Position numbers and translations under genes: made by a program. This document shows, one piece after another, positions 34,390 through 43,967 of a DNA stretch of 64,000 bases (position 1 is its first letter; each line of letters opens with the position of its first letter). This stretch comes from a virus. Location: the IMG/VR virus record IMGVR_UViG_3300046542_000291, positions 177,641 to 241,640 of that record. The stretch is one strand, 5' to 3'. Under the pieces are notes generated by a model. That model did not search any database and was not told where the DNA came from. It saw only the letters and a list, made by a program, of their open reading frames with translations.

Positions 34390-35780
34390 TATGCCCCGCC
34401 TCCGTTAGTTGTCCATGTGGTACGACCACTGGAACCAGATTGGTAAAGAATCATTGTGCTTCGGGTGGTGTTATAAACGACAGCACCGTTACCCGTGTAC
34501 GATTCACGAGTCCGTGCATAGTGGTAGAAGCAAAGCGATCCGTAAGGATACGCATTCAGGTCGACTAACCATGCGTTCGCCGTGTTGACTGCAGAATCAC
34601 GATCGCCGAACTCACCAGCAATGTAAAACGTCTTGGTTGCGCGTTTAACGTCGCGTGCAATAACGTCATTGATTGCTTGGAATCGACCGTCTGGTTTGAA
34701 GACAGTATCGCGTGGGTTATAGCCCGGGAGTGGGCCATATGGATTCATCAGGCCCATCGGATACATCCCGATAGTGAGGTTCCAGGTACTGTTGTTCTGC
34801 TGTACAAGTGGTTGCAACGAAGCCGCCGTCTGACCAAAGAACGCAGCTGTCTTTTCCATCGTAGCATTTTGGTCTACGTAGAGGCGCGCCTTGTCGTTCA
34901 TCTGCGTTACGGTGTAGACGCTCAACTGCGCAGCCGTGTTACGGTGTGGGTTGTTGTGGTCTGCGACGTGTGCATTCAGGATCGGCGTAAAGTTGGCGTC
35001 CAATGCCATCCCGATCGACCACGGTGTAGCGTAGATGTTCATGATCGTGCCGTTGGTGAGACGGGCTTGAGTTTCGGTTGCAGTTGGTGCGTTCAACACA
35101 TTACCCAACCCAATCTTTGCGGCTGTGTCAACGTGTGGGTTCTGCTTGTCGTTAATGTGCGTAGTCAAACGCGCTTCAACAGCAGCCAACTCCCCTTCGA
35201 TGATCTTCATCTTCGCATCAAAGTCGAGATAGATCGCATCGAGCGTCTTACCTGCTTTCTTACCGAGTGCAGCTGACATGCGTTTGAACTGGACTACTGA
35301 AGGCGTAAAGCCATACAGTTCCCAGAGTGGGTGCATGTGACCCCCTGGTGCAAAGTCATCCGGTTTGCCTTTGATGTTATTCCAGTGAACCTTACGGGTG
35401 TCGTTAAGCAAGCCTATTGCCGAAGCAGCAATGGCTGTACCCACTTTCTCATAAGGACCACCGACCATCTGGGCGTCCACGTAAATCTTGCTGTGAACCT
35501 TGGGATTCGTGACTACGATGACAGCACAGCACGTCTTACCGTTGACTGCAGTTACTTCCGAGTTGAAACCCACAACTTGATAGTCGCGTGTCTCGCTCAG
35601 TTCGTAACCGTTCTCATCGATAATGTACATGTCTTCCGTATAGAAGTACCCATGATCGAGTACAACACACCGGTAGTCCAACGCATACAGCGCGGACATG
35701 TCATGGGATTCACTTCGCGTGCGGTTCTTTAACTCAGTCCCAGTCCAGTCGACCGGGAACTTATGCAGAAGTGGGTTCAT
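34389..35780 (-). CDS. Baseplate/tail-fibre protein, paralogue B
   Basis: 463 residues. It has the shared N-terminal domain (VDWTGTELKNRTRSES, QMVGGPYEKV), an NPH stalk (HINDKQNPHVDT, HVADHNNPHRNT) with VGLGNV-type spacers, and a C-terminal domain like those of A and C: a helix, an FYIAGEFGDRDSA loop, and Ser/Thr-rich strands. Differences lie mainly in the last 90 residues, probably the exposed part. Fourteen bases separate it from C. Confidence 0.75.
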   Translation of the reverse strand: MNPLLHKFPVDWTGTELKNRTRSESHDMSALYALDYRCVVLDHGYFYTEDMYIIDENGYELSETRDYQVVGFNSEVTAVNGKTCCAVIVVTNPKVHSKIYVDAQMVGGPYEKVGTAIAASAIGLLNDTRKVHWNNIKGKPDDFAPGGHMHPLWELYGFTPSVVQFKRMSAALGKKAGKTLDAIYLDFDAKMKIIEGELAAVEARLTTHINDKQNPHVDTAAKIGLGNVLNAPTATETQARLTNGTIMNIYATPWSIGMALDANFTPILNAHVADHNNPHRNTAAQLSVYTVTQMNDKARLYVDQNATMEKTAAFFGQTAASLQPLVQQNNSTWNLTIGMYPMGLMNPYGPLPGYNPRDTVFKPDGRFQAINDVIARDVKRATKTFYIAGEFGDRDSAVNTANAWLVDLNAYPYGSLCFYHYARTRESYTGNGAVVYNTTRSTMILYQSGSSGRTTWTTNGGGA

Positions 35781-35793
35781 CTTTTCCTTCCTA

Positions 35794-37140
35794 TTAAACG
35801 GTTACCCAACCGCCAGCTGTCTTGTAGAACAGGTACGATGGATTGTAGTTGTACCAATCTTCACCGTTACCCCAACCTTGACCTACCGAGGCAACCAGTC
35901 GAGCGAAAGCCATCGACCCAATAGTGGCGTATGGCTGTACAGCGTTCAGCCAGTTGGTGGTGGCATTGGGATCGTTACTGACGCCAGCGATTATAAACAG
36001 CTGTGCTCCTGGCTCGGTTACGTACTCGGCCATGATGTCCGTGACTCGCGACCAGCGTTTGTCACCACGGAAGACTGTGTTCCATTCCAATGGACCAGTG
36101 CCCATTTTAACAGCTTGGAGCATGCCGTTTGGGAAGTACGAGGAACGTAGGTTCTTTCGCAATTGGGCAACGTAACTGTCGTAGGTTGTCCAAGCACCGT
36201 TGTAGACGATGTTTAGGGCATTGGCTACGGTTGACCCCTTCTGCTGTTTGCCCCCGATGATGGCATTCGCCTGTTCACGAGAGTGTGCATTCAACTGAGT
36301 GAAGGTCAAGTCATGTGGATCGGCTGGGTTCTGATCTACGTGGTTCTTCAGTGGAATAGAAGCATACTGGTCATTGATCAACCAAGCCTGTCGTGGCACC
36401 AGATAATGGTCATTCGAAGCGATGGCCAATGCTTGCGGATCGGTGGCTACTGGCAAGTTGCGCAACAGACCCAACCCAACCTTTTCCGCAGTAGAGTCGT
36501 GTGGGTTTGCTTTATCATTGATGTGACGTTGCAAACGATCGTTGAACAAGGCCAAGAACTCAGCTAGCCGATCCCGTACGGACTCACGTAGTTCTTCTTC
36601 GGCATCCTCAGGACCCATCAGCAAACGGCGTGCAATGTTCTCCAACTCGTTATTCATCGGTTGGTATCCATCCAAGCCCCATCGCTCTTGTACGAGCTCT
36701 CCGGGGCCCCAGATCGGTTCATAACCGTTATAGTCGATCCAATCCGGTACGTGACCAGGTGTAGCGTTGTAGAACGCGATGTAATCGTTGATGACACTGA
36801 AGCTGTAAGCCAGATCACCACCGACCATCTGTGCAGAAACGTGAACCTCGTCCGTCAGGGCGTGGTTGATGAAAACAATTGCACTGCAGACTTCCAGACC
36901 CACCCGATCGCTCAAAAGGCGATGCTTGTAAGTACAGATGTAGTCCACGTTGGGACGCAGCTTGTTGTAATCCTTATCGTAGACCTTGAGCCCTTTCGTA
37001 TAAAAACCACCGTGGAAGAGGGTGATGATTTTATACGGGAAACCATCAAGGTCCACCAACAGGTGTTCTTCGCTACCAATGAGGTTGTTCGGGTTAGTGC
37101 CCGTGAGGTCGAGTGGTAGCTGTACGACTGGGTTATCCAT
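35794..37140 (-). CDS. Baseplate/tail-fibre protein, paralogue C
   Basis: 448 residues. The shared N-terminal domain is closest to D (LPLDLTGTNPNNLIGSEEH versus DLTGTNPLNLITGE). The stalk has HINDKANPHDST, and the C-terminal domain has LFIIAGVSNDPNATTNWLN, parallel to B. It probably occupies the same structural layer as A and B. Confidence 0.75.
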   Translation of the reverse strand: MDNPVVQLPLDLTGTNPNNLIGSEEHLLVDLDGFPYKIITLFHGGFYTKGLKVYDKDYNKLRPNVDYICTYKHRLLSDRVGLEVCSAIVFINHALTDEVHVSAQMVGGDLAYSFSVINDYIAFYNATPGHVPDWIDYNGYEPIWGPGELVQERWGLDGYQPMNNELENIARRLLMGPEDAEEELRESVRDRLAEFLALFNDRLQRHINDKANPHDSTAEKVGLGLLRNLPVATDPQALAIASNDHYLVPRQAWLINDQYASIPLKNHVDQNPADPHDLTFTQLNAHSREQANAIIGGKQQKGSTVANALNIVYNGAWTTYDSYVAQLRKNLRSSYFPNGMLQAVKMGTGPLEWNTVFRGDKRWSRVTDIMAEYVTEPGAQLFIIAGVSNDPNATTNWLNAVQPYATIGSMAFARLVASVGQGWGNGEDWYNYNPSYLFYKTAGGWVTV

Positions 37141-37161
37141 GGTTAACTCCGTACGGATAAA

Positions 37162-37175
37162 GCCTCAAAAGAGGC
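37162..37175. terminator. Weak hairpin upstream of paralogue C
   Basis: Stem GCCTC-AAAA-GAGGC preceded by GGATAAA. It is short and lacks a T-run on the minus strand (TTTATCC follows), and resembles a degraded copy of the repeated terminator. Confidence 0.4.
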
Positions 37176-37205
37176 ACGGTTGCCCATGCCCCTCTTGATT
37201 GGTTT

Positions 37206-37523
37206 TTACGGCAGGCGATCACTTGCATCTTTGAATGCCTGGCCCAAAGGCTCATAGACATTCGTTTCAGCCCAGTCGCGTGTGCGGCGGGGCGTCATTA
37301 CCGATGTGTTGTTTACGCCGGTCTGTGCTTGTACCAGGGTCGATGGAGGATAGTTCTCCACTCGCTTAAGACCTACATCCCCTGCACCGATTTGTTTCAG
37401 TGCTTTGATGCTGGCTTCATGCGAATTGAGACGATCCCGAACCGTGGCCAGTTTAGTAGCCACGGAAGACCCGAACCGACGCAGTTGCGTCAGCATGTCA
37501 CTGATCTTTTGGAAACCGATCAT
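37206..37523 (-). CDS. Small stalk-type fibre protein
   Basis: 105 residues. An N-terminal coiled coil (residues 1-45) precedes VGLKRVENYPP and NTSVMTPRRTRDWAE, the pattern that in larger fibre proteins follows an NPH segment (VGLGNV then SVMTPxxT). It thus looks like an isolated fibre stalk unit, probably a linker or partner of the neighbouring paralogues. Four bases separate it from D. Confidence 0.6.
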   Translation of the reverse strand: MIGFQKISDMLTQLRRFGSSVATKLATVRDRLNSHEASIKALKQIGAGDVGLKRVENYPPSTLVQAQTGVNNTSVMTPRRTRDWAETNVYEPLGQAFKDASDRLP

Positions 37524-37526
37524 GGG

Positions 37527-39749
37527 TTACTCCGGAATGCTGGTGCCACGGTGACCGTAAAGCAACGAGTTGTCCGGAGAGTTACCCCAGAACTGAACGT
37601 TGTTCTTCGTATCCACCGTCACAGTGAAATTGTAACCGGCAGCTGCCGAGAGGTATGGACCAGAAGCCGGATCGACTTCCAATTGACCTTCCGAGTTATC
37701 CCCGAAGAGAACAACTGCACCTGTTGCCAGAACATAGGCGAAGTGACCGAATGTACCTGTCTGAGTTTGGATACCAACAACGTTAGCTGTTGCAACCACA
37801 CCCGAAGCGTCATGGAACACTGGAGCTGCTACACGAGTCAACGTGAAGTTCGCACCTGGTCGGCCGATCTGGTAGATGTACGGCTTACCCTGAACCGAGC
37901 TGATTACCGAAACGTAATCATCACCGATTTTAATGTCAGCGATTTCATCCGTTGCATCTGCCGCTACGATCAATGCCGTTACAGCGGTGACCATCGCGTT
38001 GAATGCGGTTACCCAGTTAGGCAGACCGAAGCCTTTCCAACCCGTTGCATCTTCCAGTACCGACGTTTCACCCAGATACTTCGTTTGGCCAGTGGAGAAC
38101 ATCGCCACTGGGCCATTCGCTGCAGCCGAGACCAGAGTCAGGTTGCCAGCTGCCGTGAAGGAGTACAGATCACCTGGAGGGGTTTGTGCACCACCGCCCG
38201 GAGGAGCCACGTACTTCTGTACCCACACTTTATCCTTGGTTGCCCAGATCTTGGCGCAAGCGTTAGCCGGCAAGAAGGCAACGTCGTCTTTCCAGCCCGG
38301 AGGGGCTTGAATGGCGTTAGGACCTACGGACTTGACAGCCCCGGTAGGTGTGATGTAGTAGTAAGCACCTGGAAGGGAAACCCAACGATCCGTAGAGTTC
38401 TTCATCTTCGCCGGCCAACCAGCCGTCTGTGGATTGGCTTGCACTAACCACGACGTCGAGAATGCGGTATCCGCACTGTACGTGTCGTAACCCGCTTGAA
38501 CAGAACCGATCAACTGACGGAGAGCAGTGTTTGCTTCTTCAGGAGTAGTCGGGTCAGCCACGATTACATCGGACACGCCGTTAGCGTTATCCGCGTGTGC
38601 AGTTGTGACTTGGTCGATGATCGACTCAGCCTGTGATACCGCTACGAAACCGTCTTCCCATTCAGCTGGGGTCTTCCCGCCGAATGTAGTCGCATCACCA
38701 CCGCCACCCGAAATGTCAGCCAACTTTTGGTCGATCTGCGCATTGGAGTACATACCCAGGATAGCCGGGGTAAGTTCGTGTGGGTTGTTGTGGTTAGCAA
38801 TGTGATCACGGATCAAGTTCTCGAGTGCATCGATGCGAGGCAGGTCAAGAAGTTGGGTGATCAACAGCGAGCTGGTGTATGGAGTCATCAACGACGAATC
38901 GTTAGTGATGTCCACAGCCATCGTCGGTGTAGCTTTGACGAAGTTCGGGAGGTTACCCAGGTTGATATCTGCTGCAACCAGACCGTGGACGTTACCACGG
39001 GCATTGATGTGCGAGTTGAGCGGAATCAACGCCTTGTCTTGGATCTGGAGCAACGTACCCCGCGGGGACATGTACAGATCGCTTCGGGCGCCAGCAGTAG
39101 CCTCGGCATCGGTAGCCATGGCGAAGTTCTGCACGTTACCCAGTTCCACATGAACCTTGGTGGTTCGGTGTGGGTTGTTGTAGTTCGTGATGTGGCTTTG
39201 AGAAGCCCCTTCGGCCGAAGCCTCGATGATGGCAGCCAGGTCTTCCAGTGCCTTCAGGATCTCAGCCGAACCTACCAATGAATCAACAGGCTGGTTGTGT
39301 TCCAGAGGTGGGAAGAGAGCAGGCAGTACATCGATCTGAGCCCAGGTACGAACCAACGGGTTGAATTGTCGGTTAGACAACTCAGCCAGAATAGCTGCAT
39401 CACTGAAGCCCCACTGTCCACCAATCGTCCGGTACTGTAGCCGTGCTTGTCCTTGAATCGTCTTCTTCATGAAACGGATCGAACCTGCGATCGGTCGGCC
39501 AATCGAAGACATTGCTTCGATGAACAGGTGACCAATGAGGTAGTCTTCGTTTTCTACGTACGGTACTCCGGTCAGGTGGTTAGTAACCACCAAGGAGTCA
39601 GCGAAGTACGGCGCTGCTTTTGGGATGATAAAGTAGTAGTCATCAGGCCCAGGTACTTGCAGTGTGTGCACTTCGCCCGTGATGAGGTTGAGCGGGTTGG
39701 TACCCGTCAGGTCCTCTTCATAGAGACCAGTTGTACTCATAGTGGACAT
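37527..39749 (-). CDS. Baseplate/tail-fibre protein, paralogue D, with RCC1-like end
   Basis: 740 residues, the longest of the set. The N-terminal domain carries EEDLTGTNPLNLITGE. Three stalk motifs follow (HITNYNNPH, HINARGNVHG, HIANHNNPH), then a Gly-rich hinge (SGGGGDA) and a large C-terminal region. The C-terminal repeats (AVVLFGDNSEGQLE, NNVQFWGNSP) have the W/F-G-x-N/D-x-x-G-Q-L signature of RCC1-type beta-propeller blades, which in phage fibres probably bind a receptor or carbohydrate. It is the first gene in this operon. Confidence 0.75.
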   Translation of the reverse strand: MSTMSTTGLYEEDLTGTNPLNLITGEVHTLQVPGPDDYYFIIPKAAPYFADSLVVTNHLTGVPYVENEDYLIGHLFIEAMSSIGRPIAGSIRFMKKTIQGQARLQYRTIGGQWGFSDAAILAELSNRQFNPLVRTWAQIDVLPALFPPLEHNQPVDSLVGSAEILKALEDLAAIIEASAEGASQSHITNYNNPHRTTKVHVELGNVQNFAMATDAEATAGARSDLYMSPRGTLLQIQDKALIPLNSHINARGNVHGLVAADINLGNLPNFVKATPTMAVDITNDSSLMTPYTSSLLITQLLDLPRIDALENLIRDHIANHNNPHELTPAILGMYSNAQIDQKLADISGGGGDATTFGGKTPAEWEDGFVAVSQAESIIDQVTTAHADNANGVSDVIVADPTTPEEANTALRQLIGSVQAGYDTYSADTAFSTSWLVQANPQTAGWPAKMKNSTDRWVSLPGAYYYITPTGAVKSVGPNAIQAPPGWKDDVAFLPANACAKIWATKDKVWVQKYVAPPGGGAQTPPGDLYSFTAAGNLTLVSAAANGPVAMFSTGQTKYLGETSVLEDATGWKGFGLPNWVTAFNAMVTAVTALIVAADATDEIADIKIGDDYVSVISSVQGKPYIYQIGRPGANFTLTRVAAPVFHDASGVVATANVVGIQTQTGTFGHFAYVLATGAVVLFGDNSEGQLEVDPASGPYLSAAAGYNFTVTVDTKNNVQFWGNSPDNSLLYGHRGTSIPE

Positions 39750-39859
39750 CGCGCCCTCCTATATAGCGCTGGTGCGCGTTGTTAGCTTAATGATGTGAAA
39801 TTCATACATCAGCGGTTTTAAATTCACATAGGATTGTCCAATCCCGCCGGAGGATATAG
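39750..39859. promoter_or_regulatory. Divergent intergenic region between fibre D and a structural gene
   Basis: 110 bases between divergent starts. It contains an inverted repeat TGATGT-N9-ACATCA (39791-39811) and AT-rich TTTTAAATTCACATAGG before the plus-strand gene, whose ribosome-binding site is CGGAGGA. Promoters must lie here but no consensus pair was found. Confidence 0.35.
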
Positions 39860-41110
39860 ATGTATACCCTAGTAAGAGCTCGCAATCGATCGGATCGTCG
39901 AGCCGGTCGGTGGCAAGAAGCCGATTTGCAAAATGTTCCTGTAACAACGCTGACCACCGTTTACGGTGAAGTGTTGCTCTACATCGAATACCCTGGTCCG
40001 GGAATCCCACATCACAAAGCCCTGTACTTCGACAAGGTTACCGAGTTGATGAACGGGGTTGCCCCAACTGTAACTGTTCAGGAATGGTTGGACAGCTTGG
40101 GTGGTATGACACTGCCCTTTGAAGATGCTCTCCCTAACGAAACCATTCGTTTGGTGAAGTACGTTCAAGCTTGGCATGGTGGTTACAACATCAAGCCTAA
40201 AGGTCGTAATCTCAACGTAGATTCTCAACAGTCTAAGTTCGTGAAAGAAGACTTGGTGGTTACTCACCCAACGCACGATTACCTTGCCATGGATGACTAC
40301 ACCCTGTGGACGGTAAACGGTTACTTCCATATGACCGATGCCAGTACTGCCGGGTTGGTAATCTACGACGGTAATACCTCGTTGCGGAAAGCCAACAACA
40401 ACCAGATCGGTGCGTACTCGTTCGAGACCATCGGGAAGCTGAAGAAGTACCCCATCAAACCGGAATACATCACAGCTCAGAAACCAGGTGCTCCATTGGT
40501 AGATGCGTGTTACATCACACTGCCTTCGACTATCGACATTACCAACAAGACTGTTCTGTTGGTGACCGGTGGTTATCTGCAAGTGTTGAGTAGCAACTAC
40601 ATGCCAGTGGGTGAACGTACGTGGCGTCTGTCTCTGGGTGGGTTGATGGTCTTGGACCGTTACATCCAGTCTTTGAAAGAACTCGACTTGTCTTCACTGA
40701 ACTTGGTGATTGACGAGAAGAACCCTACCTTATTGTCGGTTGCTCAATTGCGCAGTGACGAAACGGTAATGGCTTACTTGACACTGACTCAATCGTTTAT
40801 CGTAGTTGTAGATACACCGAAGTTCTTCCAGGACCTCGAGCCTATTGAAAGCTTGAAGTTGCCAGGTCGGCATGTGGATCTGGAAGCCAGTCAATTGCCT
40901 TTGATTGGTGCTTACGGGAAGATGTTGGATTACCACACCATCCACGAAGTTGATCAGTACGTCTACGCTTCGGTTGAGAACCGTCGGTATAACTACGATG
41001 CTCGTCATCGTAACTGGCAAGACAAACCGCTGGTTGACGGTGGACGCTACCCATCGCATCCCTTCGTTCATGAGGGTGCATTCTTCCGGCTCTTGGGCAC
41101 GGAAGGTTAA
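39860..41110 (+). CDS. Virion-type structural protein, unknown
   Basis: 416 residues, transcribed alone between minus-strand operons with a hairpin at its end. It is beta-rich with many Tyr/Leu/Val residues and the middle holds repeated NxT/VxLP strands. There is no membrane segment and no motif I recognise. Its place next to the portal, and divergent from fibre D, suggests a tail or baseplate role. Confidence 0.6.
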   Translation: MYTLVRARNRSDRRAGRWQEADLQNVPVTTLTTVYGEVLLYIEYPGPGIPHHKALYFDKVTELMNGVAPTVTVQEWLDSLGGMTLPFEDALPNETIRLVKYVQAWHGGYNIKPKGRNLNVDSQQSKFVKEDLVVTHPTHDYLAMDDYTLWTVNGYFHMTDASTAGLVIYDGNTSLRKANNNQIGAYSFETIGKLKKYPIKPEYITAQKPGAPLVDACYITLPSTIDITNKTVLLVTGGYLQVLSSNYMPVGERTWRLSLGGLMVLDRYIQSLKELDLSSLNLVIDEKNPTLLSVAQLRSDETVMAYLTLTQSFIVVVDTPKFFQDLEPIESLKLPGRHVDLEASQLPLIGAYGKMLDYHTIHEVDQYVYASVENRRYNYDARHRNWQDKPLVDGGRYPSHPFVHEGAFFRLLGTEG

Positions 41111-41115
41111 GACGG

Positions 41116-41146
41116 CATAAAAGCCTCCCGCAAGGGAGGCCTTATG
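41116..41146. terminator. Bidirectional terminator hairpin, CATAA/TTATG family
   Basis: GGCATAAAA, stem GCCTCCC-GCAA-GGGAGGC, then CTTATG. The minus strand reads TTTTATGCCGTC after the stem. It separates convergent genes. Confidence 0.85.
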
Positions 41147-41149
41147 TTG

Positions 41150-43933
41150 TTACTGAGGTTTGTCCTTATCAGGATCTTCTTCTTCCTCGTCTTCTTCATC
41201 CTTGGCTGCAGCGTCGACTGGGTTGTCGAGGCCGTCAGTGTTACCAGCTGCGTCTTCATCTGCGTTGGCATCAGTGCCAGCCGCATCATCAAACCCACCA
41301 TCACCAGTATCGCTCCCAGCATCCCCACCGGCGTCACCGCCTGTGTCTCCACCGAGATCGTCCCCACCGAAGCCGTCATCGCCTCCGCCGGAGTCACCAC
41401 CACCAAAACCATCATCTCCACCACCGCCGAATCCACCGTCGTCTCCTCCGGTATCACCGCCAGTGTCACCCCCTCCACCAAAGCCACCCGAGTCAGCTCC
41501 GCCAGCTTCTTCAATAACTGCTTTAAAGTCCTTAGCGAATTTCTCCTTGGTGTCTTTCTGGACCTTAGCAAATTCCAGGAAGGCACGACCCATTGTCTCT
41601 TGGGCTTGACCCATGAAGTCCAACAGGCTGAATGCTGGTTTCTCGCCATCCATTTCCAACAGGATGTTGAGTTCAGGCAAGATGTTGTTACTGGACAAGA
41701 ACTGACGCTTGAAGTAAGCCTTCGTGTTAGCGATGATCGTGTCAGCCAAACCTGTAACACCCATGATCTCATCCGGGAACATATCCGGGGTGATGTAGGC
41801 TTCCAGGGCGGTATCCAACAGACGGGTGTAAGCTTCGTAGGTCTCAGCCTGACGTTCGTGCTGTGTGGTGTCCGGTGCAGGCAGACTCACTTCGATCGCT
41901 TCAATGAAGTCATCGATCAGTTCATCAATGCTGAGGTCTTTCTGTTCCTCGTTCAGCATCTCTTTGTTGCGGATCAGGATCTTGGCCATCTTCTGGCGCA
42001 GGATCGAGCTGTGCTTGGTGAACACCTTAACGAACTTGCTAAGGAACTCAACGAACACTTTCTGCTTAGCCCGTACACGACGTGACATTACCAGGTCATT
42101 CTGAGTAGCGGTAGTAGCGAAGTCTGGAGAAGACATCGGGTCTACTTTCTCAGGGTGAACACCCATCGAGGAGATGTGCATCCGGCGCAGACGGTCCTGA
42201 AGGTCAGGGTTACCGGCTTGCTGGTTAGTATTGTAGTCGTCGTACTCAACTTTGGTCTCTGCATAATCCGCACCGTTGGTGTTGATTGCAAAGTCAAAGC
42301 CCGAACGGATCAGGTGATCCATTGCTTGAGCTGGATCGGGTGCAGCCAATGGGAAAGACCGGTGGGCCGATTCCATGATCATCGACTGGATGTTGTTGAT
42401 CGTTTGTTCCGGGTCAATATCGTCCGGGTCGAGGGTGATGCTCACCTTCTTACGACCAACGGCGTTACGCATGCCACCCATGGTATCAGCCATGAGCAGA
42501 GTCGAACGCATGGTAGCGATCATCTTCGAGCGTTGCAGCAGGGTTTCACCGATGCCGTTCTCGTTGTAATCGAAAGCCATGTAGATGCACAGTTCAGCTG
42601 GGATGAATACCAGTTGGGTGCACTTGGACTTCCAGCTACGGAACAACATGATCCGTTGGATCTCTTCGGTCATACCGACAGTGATCTCTTGATCGTACGC
42701 ACCGTTACGCAGGCGGTTGTTCAGGTCGTTAACGATAATGGAGTTGTAGGTCTTTTGAACCTCGTCCAATTCGTAGTCGCCCTTCGTGTTACCTTGACCC
42801 AATGCTTCTTTGGTCAGGCGCAGGATCTCGGAGTTCTGGTCATTACCACCGCCGCCTTTCCAGCCGGCTTGCAGTTCGCCGTAGAAGTCACGGGTCGAGT
42901 CTTTCGATACCGGATAACCGTTTTGGTCAACCAGCAGGAAGTAGCCGATGTGTTCTTGTGGACGCCCTTGCATGAAGACAGGGATAACCGCTTCCATTGG
43001 TGGGAGCAGAGGCAATGGATGGCCAACAGATTGACGTTCCATGAACTCAGGTGAACTCACCACTTGGGTGTGTTCCGCGTTACCACCACGAGCACGCTGA
43101 TACAGACGCTCGATGTCTTCAGGTGTGAAGGCGTGCATCTTTGGATCTTCGGTCACCTGAGCTTCCAGGCCGACTTGATACGTACGCAGTTTCGCACTGA
43201 TGAACTTGTCACGAATCTTCTTACCGAATACTGGACCCTTCAATACGTTGAAGTTATCCGTCACCATCAAAAGAGGCGACTTGGCAATACGGTTCGATTG
43301 GTCAGCTGTGGTATTCCAGGACTCCATGGAGATCCCAGTCTTTTCCGGATGCCCCAGGAAACCCAATGGCTTACCGGCCCCGAAGTCACGCTGAATAGAG
43401 GTAAGCGATTCCATCGAGACATGGCGATTACCGTTTACCATCTTGTCCAAAACGTTCTCTGGGAGAACGATATGCACCGCCGCGCCTTTACGGAACAGGA
43501 TGTCACGGAGGATCAGGTCGAGACGGTCGTTAATCTTATAGTCTCTTTTAAAATGCTCTTCAATGGGCTCGATAAGCAGGCGAGCGACTTCGCTGTCAAA
43601 CAGCACAGGGTCGCTGGTAAAAGTCAAATCTGTTTCACCCAAGTCCTTAGGGGACAAGATGCTACCGACCAGAACGGTTTCTACCAATTCAAGGTCAGGG
43701 AGGAGTTGCATGATCGAGTCAGAGTCAACAACATCCTGGGATGTTTGACGCGAGACTTTATCAAGGGTCTGCCGGTTAATACCAACCCGAGGGTTGTTCA
43801 CACTGCGACCAATCTCCCCTGTATCTTTACGGAGTAGATTCAGCAATGCTGCTGTCGGAGTGAGGGGGTTCAAACCCTTCTCATCCTTTTCGAACATGGG
43901 GTAACTTTTTTGGTTACCGTTTTGCCGAGCCAT
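41150..43933 (-). CDS. Portal protein
   Basis: 927 residues. The middle and clip/stem part resembles large-phage portals: a Glu/Lys-rich region with [21 protein letters not shown], then a helical segment [19 protein letters not shown] and a long C-terminal helix region. A dodecamer would form the DNA entry channel. The last 100 or so residues are a Gly/Asp-rich tract ([13 protein letters not shown] and alternatives) plus an acidic end, unusual for portals and perhaps disordered. Position relative to capsid and fibres matches what I recall of phiKZ gp129. Homology is from pattern and context, not from alignment. Confidence 0.7.
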   Translation of the reverse strand: MARQNGNQKSYPMFEKDEKGLNPLTPTAALLNLLRKDTGEIGRSVNNPRVGINRQTLDKVSRQTSQDVVDSDSIMQLLPDLELVETVLVGSILSPKDLGETDLTFTSDPVLFDSEVARLLIEPIEEHFKRDYKINDRLDLILRDILFRKGAAVHIVLPENVLDKMVNGNRHVSMESLTSIQRDFGAGKPLGFLGHPEKTGISMESWNTTADQSNRIAKSPLLMVTDNFNVLKGPVFGKKIRDKFISAKLRTYQVGLEAQVTEDPKMHAFTPEDIERLYQRARGGNAEHTQVVSSPEFMERQSVGHPLPLLPPMEAVIPVFMQGRPQEHIGYFLLVDQNGYPVSKDSTRDFYGELQAGWKGGGGNDQNSEILRLTKEALGQGNTKGDYELDEVQKTYNSIIVNDLNNRLRNGAYDQEITVGMTEEIQRIMLFRSWKSKCTQLVFIPAELCIYMAFDYNENGIGETLLQRSKMIATMRSTLLMADTMGGMRNAVGRKKVSITLDPDDIDPEQTINNIQSMIMESAHRSFPLAAPDPAQAMDHLIRSGFDFAINTNGADYAETKVEYDDYNTNQQAGNPDLQDRLRRMHISSMGVHPEKVDPMSSPDFATTATQNDLVMSRRVRAKQKVFVEFLSKFVKVFTKHSSILRQKMAKILIRNKEMLNEEQKDLSIDELIDDFIEAIEVSLPAPDTTQHERQAETYEAYTRLLDTALEAYITPDMFPDEIMGVTGLADTIIANTKAYFKRQFLSSNNILPELNILLEMDGEKPAFSLLDFMGQAQETMGRAFLEFAKVQKDTKEKFAKDFKAVIEEAGGADSGGFGGGGDTGGDTGGDDGGFGGGGDDGFGGGDSGGGDDGFGGDDLGGDTGGDAGGDAGSDTGDGGFDDAAGTDANADEDAAGNTDGLDNPVDAAAKDEEDEEEEDPDKDKPQ

Positions 43934-43967
43934 AGATAGCTCCTATTTAAACAAGTGAGTAAATGCC
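43934..43967. promoter_or_regulatory. Short divergent gap between portal and structural gene
   Basis: Only 34 bases separate divergent starts, so promoters for the two genes must overlap or lie within the coding sequences. It contains AGCTCCTATTTAAACAAG with TATTTAAA; ribosome-binding sites take up most of the rest. Confidence 0.3.

Noticed and set aside
41160-41609. Ser/Pro-rich plus-strand frame at the portal's 3-prime end
   Set aside because: It is the complement of the Gly/Asp-rich portal tail. Low complexity reflects the tail and not a separate gene.
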